A DNA stretch of 64,000 nucleotides from Thozetella sp. PMI_491 (taxonomy: Eukaryota > Ascomycota > Sordariomycetes > Chaetosphaeriales > Chaetosphaeriaceae), in NCBI GenBank assembly GCA_021432635.1, contig MU270040.1:618811-682810 (forward strand), written 5' to 3'. Positions within the stretch are counted from its first letter, which is position 1; every line of letters begins with the position of its first letter. Both the position numbers and the translations under genes were made by a program. The notes under the pieces were generated by a model. That model searched no databases, was not told the origin of the DNA, and worked only from the letters and a program-made list of their open reading frames with translations. Positions 56,901-64,000 of the stretch are shown here, piece after piece.

Positions 56901-59900
56901 TTAAGGTTTTTATTATAAATACTTTAGTAATTATTAACATCTTAAAAGTCTTTTTTATAAACTTACTTAAGGATCTCTTATAAATTATTCTAGAGGCTAA
57001 GTCTTTTTAAATATCTTTAGTTTCTTTCTCTAAGATTAATTAGGTATATTCTTTAAATATTAGTCTAAAAAATATCTAGCTAGTTATTTAATTAATTCTT
57101 AAATTGTTTTTTTATAACTATAATATCCCTAGAATTAAATAGTATAGTTTAATTTTTATAATATTAAAGATTACTTTTTTATTATATATACTATAGGTAA
57201 ATATTAAGAAGGGTATAATCTTTATTATAATATCTCTCTTTCTATATTAAGCTAGTTTTTTTTTATAGTATATAAGTAATATATAAATTCTTTCTTTTTC
57301 TAAGGTAATTATAACTAATTAATAACTTTAAGTAATATATAGTTTCCTTAAGATCTACTATTAATTACTATAATAATATTATATTAATTATTAATAATAA
57401 AAATATAGGTAAATAGTCTTAAGTTTAAGCTAATAACTATTATAAAAGTCTTTATTTTTAAGTTATCTTATTAACTCTTTATAGATAATATCTATTATTT
57501 TTTATCTAGTCTTATCCTAGGGTTAGCTATAAGTATTAGCTTTTATCTATAGGTTATAGCTTATATTATATAGGGTTTTTAAGCTAGGGCTTAAGTCTTA
57601 TATTAATAAATTATTATTATATATATTTTATAGTTTTAATTTATTCTTTTATAATTTCTATTTATAAGTTAATAAGATCTCCTCTTATAAGAGTATATCC
57701 TTATATTTTTCCTTAATATTATTATATAATTTTCTCTAAGTAGTAATATAAATATATTACTAAGGTATATTATATTATATTTAGCTTATTTTTATAATAT
57801 ATTAAAAACTAAAGGTTTAGCCTAAAGATAACCTATCTATTATATTAGTCCTTTATTTTTTAATACTTTATTTCTTCTTATAGGTATAGGTTATTAATTT
57901 ATTATATCTTATACTTAATAAGAAAAAAATTATACTTAAGTTTATCTATAGTATATACTTTATATAATATAATATATTATATCTAAGTAATTTCTTTATA
58001 ATATCTATATTAAGGGCTTATTTAAGGGTTATCTTAATAATTTAGTTATTAATTATTTTTTAAAGAGTTATAATATAAAACTCTATTTATAAAGAATAAT
58101 ATATATTCTCCTTTTAAGATTAGGTTAAGTCTAATCCCTAAGTATTTTTAAACTATAAATAAGGGTATATTATATAATTCTTTTATTAGTTCTTTTTTAA
58201 TTTTTAATAAGCTATTAAATTCTTTTCTTTATTACCTAGATATATAAAAAATAAGTTGTTTATCACTTCTTTTATAGATATAAGTCCTAATAAAAAAGTT
58301 ATCTAACTATATTTTCTAGACTTTTTAATTATTATAATATACTATTATAAGGTATTATTTAAAATAGTCTAGCTATTTAGATATAAGTATTAAGATATTT
58401 AATTGTTAGAGTTTCTCTAGTTATTATTTACTAATAGGTTTTTATCTTATATATAGGGTATTATCTTTAATATATATATTATATCTAGGGTTATTTAGGT
58501 TTAAGAATTAGTATTTCTTCTTATTTTTAAAGTAGTTATTATATACTTTTTATAGCTAATAGTTTAGTCTATTGTCTTAATTTTTTATATACTTTAAAAG
58601 TAGTAATATATAAAAGAGTAAGTACTTTTTATAATAAATATATATTATTATTTCTCTTTATTCTTAGATATAATAGACTTTTTTACTTTAGTATTTTAAG
58701 TATATTTTAGCTTTATTTATTTTATATAGTTTATTTAGTTTATAGTATATAATTAGCTTTAGTTTTTATATAGTTAGGGTTATATTATTTTTAGTTAGTA
58801 ATAATAAGTAGTTTATTTTAATTATTATCCTAGGATATAATATAGCTTTTTTAGTTATTAGTCTACTTAGGTCTATATATTAGTTTAAAAATAGTTCTTT
58901 TATTAGTATTATAGTATAAGTATTATTAAGATCTATAATATTATAGGCTAGGTTGCCTTATATAATTATATTTAAAGTCTAAACTAGTTTATACTATATT
59001 AGGTTAGCTAACTACTTTTTAAGTATTAGTTTCTAACCTATCTTTTTTAATTATTTATATATATTAATATAATATCTCTTTTTTTAATAGTTATAATATT
59101 TAATATCTTTAAAGTTTTATTTTAGTTTTTATTATATTATATTTAAGTCTATAAGTCTTAAATATATCCTATATACTATTATTTAGTAGTTTTAGTATTA
59201 GTTAATAGATTATTTAGACTAGTTATACTATTAAGGCCTTTTAGTATTAACTTATTATCTTAATTCTTATTATTATCTTTTTATCCTTTATTTATATAGC
59301 TAGTTATTAATATAGGTTATTATTTTTATATATAATAAGAAATCTTTTAAGGTATTAAGTTTAAAGACTTTATCCTTAACTTTACTCTTAAGTCCTTAGT
59401 AAAATAAAAACTTTTTAGTTTTATCTATATAATTAAGGAGTAAATAAAGTTATTAAAAATCTACTATATATTAAACTATTAATCCTTTTTATTTAAGTTA
59501 GTATAAGTCTTATTCCCACTAGTATTTCTTATTAGGTTTTTAAAATAATAATCTTAAGGCATATTTATATCTTATATAAGATATAAATATATTTTAAGTT
59601 TCTAGGCATAATATATAAGTAAGTCCCTTTTTAAAGAATTTTATAAGGTAGGGTTTAAACTAAGCTAATACTTTCCCCTTAAAAAATAAAGTAGTATATA
59701 CTACTTTTTCAGCCTTATTTTTAAAGCTATTAGTATAAAAGTAATAATAAGCTCCTATTTAAGCTAGATAGCTTTTTAAGAGTCTAAAGGTACTATTAAA
59801 AGTCTAAAGCAGGTTAAGCTTAAGTTTTTTATGTCTTATAATAAGAGTCTTAATAATATTAGTAATAGTATATAGTATATTAACTTTATCAATAAGTTTT

Positions 59901-60181
59901 AAGACTTAGTATACTTTATTATAAACTTCCTTTACGATCTTTACTATTTTATTAAAGTTGTTTTTAAGCTTTTTATAAGTATAGTTAGTATTATCTCTAC
60001 TATCTTCTCCTATATCTTTTATTTCTTAATTAAGGCTATATTAAGTAAGGGCTTTATCTTTTTCTTTTCTAGACTTACTAAAGTTATAACTATTAATAGA
60101 TAAGGTGTTTTTACTAGATATATTAACTATAAAATATTGTTAATTATACTTGTCTTATCCTTTAAAAGAAAGTAATTAATA

Positions 60182-60603
60182 TATTATAACACTAAGATCT
60201 TAGGGTTAATACTCTTAATATATAAGAGATTCTTTCCTAAGATAAGAAAGATAGAGACAAATAAAGTATTAATTAACTAAAGGGTGTAAAATCTAGAGTA
60301 TAAGCTAATATAACTTAAATAGATTAATTACTAAAGAGTAAAAGCTAATTAATCTATTTAGATAAAGACTAAGATCTTATATATTAGGTTGCTCTTTATA
60401 ACTTATTAGGCTTATTATAATAATCTAAGTAATTTAAAGTACTAGGCTTATTATAGTAATCTAAGTAATCCTTCCTAATTAGCTAAATATCTATATAAAT
60501 ACCTAAGGCATCTATTAAAGGTTCTACCCTTATTAACTACTAGTCTAAAGTATTAGGCCTTATTAATAATTATAAAGAGATAGTTAATACCTTAATTATA
60601 ATA
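60182..60603 (-). repeat. Gypsy LTR 3 (422 bp), inner 5' LTR
   Basis: TATTATAACACTAAG to TTATAATA; its first TG has become TA. It is followed on the right by CTATACTTAATAAG, the continuation of the interrupted outer element. Confidence 0.85.
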
Positions 60604-62311
60604 CTATACTTAATAAGTCTATTAATAATTATTAAGATATTATTAAAAAATACTTTAATTAAAAGTTTTTTTAAGAGTAGTAATTTTATAATAAAGTTTA
60701 AAAAGATTAAGCTCTATAATCTTTTAAGGATTAAGAGAGGTTATAATTCTTTATAGATCTTATACTAATTTGCCTTGCTTTTATTATATTTATTATATTC
60801 CTTAATTATTTCTTTTATAATTTTTTTAACTCTAGAAAAGTTATAGGTATAATATAGTTATTCTAAAGTCTTAATAACTCTTTAATATCTATAAGAAAAG
60901 ATTTTATATAATTTTTTTACTAGGTCTTATTATAAAGTATTAAGGATATAAATCTTTTTATAAAATTAGTAAATTTTATTTTTCTTTTCTATATTTTTAT
61001 TAAGGCTATTTTATATAAAGTTTATAAAGTCTTAATTATTATAGGCTTTTTTAATCTTATTAATTTAGTTAAAGTTTAAAAAGACTTAAAAGGTAATATT
61101 TAACTTTTAAAGGGCCTAGCCTAAGCTTTTATCTTTTAAAACTATTAAAATACTTTATATATAAGGTTTTAATTCTTATATATAGTCTTTTCTTTAGTTA
61201 AAAGTATTTATCTTAATATTTTCTAGTCCTTTTTTATATATAATTTTAAAATTAAATTTAAACAAGAATTTAATCTATCTAATTTATTATTTATTAAGCT
61301 CTTTATTAATTATAAAATAAGTAAGGTTTTTATAGTCTATATAAATAATAACTTAATATTATACTTTATAAAGGTAAACCTTTTATTTTTTAAAAGCTTT
61401 AATAATAGCTATTAATTCTTTATTATATATTTAATAGTTAATTTCTACTCCTTTAAGCTTTTTTAAGAAGAAGATAATTAGATATAATAGTCTTTTCTTA
61501 TTATATTATCTAAGTTATCCTCTTATTATAAAGTCTAAAGAATTAGTTTTAACTTTATATAATTTTATTAGATCTAAGAGTATAAGTATAGGTTTATTTA
61601 AAATCTTTAACTTAATAGTTTTAAAAGCTTTATTAGCTTAATTAGTCTAATTAAACTTAGTCTTTTTATAGGTAAGCTTTATAAATAATAGGGTAAGCTT
61701 ACTATAGTTTTTTATAAAGTAATAGTAATAATTAATAAATCTAAGAAAAGCTTATACTTCTTTTACTATTTTTAATAGTAGTTAGTCTTATATTATTACT
61801 ACTTTTTTAGGGTTTATTCCTATAAATCTAAAGGTAATTTTAAATCCTAAAAAAATAGTTTCTTTAATATAAAACTTACTCTTCTCTAATTTTATTAGGA
61901 GTTTAATATCTTTTAAGGCTTATAATATAATATAAATATATTACTTATATTTTATTTTATTTTTTAAGTAGATAAAAATATTATCTAGGTAGATAATATA
62001 AAATCTATTAATATATAATTATAAGATATAGTTAATTATAGCTTAAAATATTACTAGGGCGTTTTATAGTTTAAAAGGTATAACTAGATACTTATAGTAT
62101 TTATACTTAATCCTAATTATTATTTTCTATTCTTTTCTTTTTACTACTTAGATTAAGTTATAAACTTTTTTTAGGTTAAAATATATTATTATTATAGCTT
62201 TAATTAGTTAGTCTTATAGTTTAAATATTAAAGATAATAGTTTTTTATCTAGGATAATAATACTATTAAATTATTAATAGTTAATATATAATCTCTATTT
62301 TCTAGTCTTAT

Positions 62312-62733
62312 TATTATAATTAAAGTATTAACCACCTCCCTATAACTACTAATAAAGCCTAACACCTTAGACTAATAATTAATAAGGGTAAAACCCCTAA
62401 TAAATACCTTAAGCACCTATATAAATACTTAGCCAATCAAGAAGGATTACTTAGATCACTATAATAAGCCTAGCACTCTAGATCACTTGGATCACTATAA
62501 TAAGCCTAGTAAGTTATAAAGAGCAACCTAATATATAAGACCTTAGTCTCTACTTAAATATATTAGTTAGCCTTTACTCTTTAGTAATTAATCTATTTAA
62601 GCTACCTTAGCTTATACTTTAGATTTTATACCCCTTAGTTGATTAATACTTTACTTATCTCTACCCTTCCTATCTTAAGAAAGAACCCCCTACTTATTAA
62701 GAATACTAACTTTAAGATCTTAGTGTTATAATA
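62312..62733 (+). repeat. Gypsy LTR 4 (422 bp)
   Basis: It is the reverse complement of the other three: TATTATAATTAAAG to AGTGTTATAATA, the same 422-bp length. Confidence 0.85.
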
Positions 62734-63669
62734 TATTAATTACTCTCTTTTAAAGGATAAGATAAGTATAATTAACAATATTCTATAATTAATATATCTA
62801 ATAAAAATACCTTATCTACTAGTAGCTATAACTCTAGTAAGTCTAGAAAAGGAAAAGATAAGGCTCCTACTTAATACAGCCTTAATTAAGAAATAAAAGA
62901 TATAGGAGAAAATAGTAAAGATAATACTAATTATACCTATAAAAAGCTTAAAAATAATTTTAATAAAATAGTAAAAATCCTAAAGGAAGTTTATAATAAA
63001 GTATACTAAGTCTTAGAACTTATTAATAAAGTTAATATATTATATATTACTGCTAATATTATTAAGACCCTTATTATAAGACATGAAAAACTTAAGCTTA
63101 ACCTACCTTAGACTTTTAATAACACTTATAGACTTAAATATAATATAATAAAAACTAAAACAAGACCTTAAGAATATTAAGTGTTATAACTACTAGAAAA
63201 AAAAACATTATACTAATATATATAAATAGTTAAAGAAGATAGGTTAGAAACTAGTACCTGAAAAACAATTAGCTAACCTAGTATAATATAAACCAGTCTA
63301 GACCTTAAACATAGCTATATAAGATAATATAACCTATAGTATTATAGATCTTAATAATACTTATACTATAATACTAATAAAAGAACTATCTCTAGAATAA
63401 TATATAGCCCTAAGTAAACCAATAACTAGAAAAGTTATACTATACCCTAAAATAGTAATTAAAACAAACTACTTACCACTATTAGTTAGAAATAATATAA
63501 CCCTAACTATATAAAAACTAAAGCTAATTATATATTATAAATTAGATAAACTATATAAAATAGACAAAGCTAAAGCCTACCTAAAATATTAAAGTAAGAA
63601 AGTCTACTATATCTAAAAACAAGGAAAAACAACAATATATATTTATTATAAGAAACACCTACTCTCTTA
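62312..63669 (+). mobile_element. Third gypsy copy, opposite orientation, 5' part
   Basis: Its 5' LTR is 62312-62733 and is followed by leader and Gag on plus. The Gag zinc knuckle lies at 63179-63229 (KCYNY-stop-KKKHYTNIYK for CX2CX4HX4C). It corresponds to the reverse complement of about 58,650-60,181, lacking several hundred bases. It interrupts the outer element at 62311 and is itself cut at about 63,669 by a fresher sequence. Confidence 0.8.
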
Positions 63670-63670
63670 T

Positions 63671-64000
63671 TGTTGGTTCAATACTAGGATCCCATTCCTG
63701 GGGTAAAACAAAGGGCTAAAACTGGTTCATACTGTTGGTCTGGTCTTCTCTGTGTATCTGGTGGAAAGCAGTCTAGGAGCTCCAGAGAGCTCTTAAATAG
63801 CTTCCATCTTGATCACGTGGTTGCTCCCCACGTGGCTCCCATGGAGCTTCCAGCTTCCATATCCACAGCGAGCGAGCGCTGCGAATCTACTGTTCCAACA
63901 CTGGCTCTTTTTCTCTTTCGCTGCGCTCGCTCGAGCGGTCATCAGCTGCTTGCCAGTGCTGGCTTTCCCACTCTATATATGCTCTTCCGAGCTCTCCGGT
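63671..64000 (+). mobile_element. Start of a fresh, GC-normal repeat (probable LTR), cut by window end
   Basis: At about 63,671 the A/T-saturated element stops and GC-normal sequence begins TGTTGGTTCAATACTAGG. It holds CACGTGG twice (near 63,815-63,840), an inverted repeat of CGAGCGAGCGC with GCGCTCGCTCG spanning about 63,866-63,940, and TATATATGC near the end. A TG start at an abrupt junction within a retroelement suggests an LTR; the other end is not in view. Confidence 0.45.

Larger units (their letters stand above)
52857..60603 (-). mobile_element. Inner full-length Ty3/gypsy element, RIP-destroyed
   Basis: 7,747 bp between identical-length LTRs (52857-53278 and 60182-60603). The 5-bp target duplication is TTATA/CTATA (52852-52856, 60604-60608), differing by one RIP-type change. 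On minus, the Gag zinc knuckle can be traced near 59,050-59,095 (CX2CX4HX4C with Cys changed to Tyr). The reverse transcriptase lies at 56,305-56,470: FKL-stop-NTLVIF for the usual FGLxNAPATF, then YIIYLDNILIY for the usual YLDDILIY. Stops and Gly-to-Lys, Pro-to-Leu and Asp-to-Asn changes fit RIP. Order LTR-Gag-RT-integrase region-LTR is that of Ty3/gypsy. Confidence 0.9.
50779..62311 (-). mobile_element. Outer Ty3/gypsy element, split by a nested copy, 5' part lost
   Basis: Its 3' LTR is 50779-51200. Internal part A is 51201-52856 and internal part B 60604-62311; between them sits the inner element. Part B carries a reverse-transcriptase YLDN on minus at 61991-61980. It ends abruptly at 62311 where an oppositely oriented LTR begins, so its own 5' LTR is not seen. 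A and B together match the inner element's 53279 to about 56,640. All internal sequence is saturated with C-to-T and G-to-A changes. Confidence 0.75.

Noticed and set aside
1-64000. CRISPR array or bacterial operon features
   Set aside because: The genome is fungal; the tandem repeats present lack unique spacers.

Overview
The window is nuclear DNA of a filamentous ascomycete (Pezizomycotina, most likely a Sordariomycete). The evidence is short GT-AG introns of about 50-150 nt with CTAAC/CTGAC-like branch sites, recognisable fungal gene families, and an A/T-saturated repeat block at the right end. In that block CAA, CAG, CGA and TGG codons have become stops, the mark of repeat-induced point mutation (RIP). 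Exon structures were worked out by hand from splice sites and reading-frame continuity; nothing was aligned by program.

1-29.96 kb is an ordinary gene-bearing arm. In order it holds a 5'-truncated FG nucleoporin (Nup42/Amo1 type), ribosomal protein uS10, a CUE-domain Cue3/ASCC2-like ribosome-quality-control factor, a mitochondrial gamma-butyrobetaine hydroxylase-like dioxygenase and an NmrA-like reductase. Next come four consecutive genes for the secretory pathway: a 101-aa single-pass protein seen only after splicing, a secreted DUF3237 protein, a Cys-rich/Ser-Thr-rich sensor-like membrane protein and a class II haem peroxidase. After these are an aldo-keto reductase, an Erg28-like membrane protein, a DUF6699-like protein, homogentisate 1,2-dioxygenase and a LaeA-like methyltransferase whose second intron contains a 117-nt assembly gap. 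29.96-35.2 kb has no gene I can support but has long homopolymers, including 68 G in a row. 35.2-39.7 kb carries an FAD-dependent amine-oxidase-type enzyme and a large multipass membrane protein.

From about 39.7 kb the window becomes a repeat island. It holds degenerate reading frames, a tRNA-Ser(GCU) gene broken in its T-loop plus rearranged relatives of it, LTRs of a TGTCA/TGACA family, and a nested Ty3/gypsy array from 50.8 to 63.7 kb. That array has four LTRs of exactly 422 bp, one element inserted inside another with a 5-bp target duplication, and an oppositely oriented third element. A much fresher repeat begins near 63.67 kb.

Inside this island one long, GC-normal, undamaged gene survives (45.86-48.80 kb, core from 46,442). 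It reads as an OTU-like cysteine-protease domain, a GIY-YIG nuclease-like domain and a C-terminal four-cysteine zinc-binding candidate. It is preceded by a 51-bp tandem repeat open on both strands. I consider it the most unusual object in the window.
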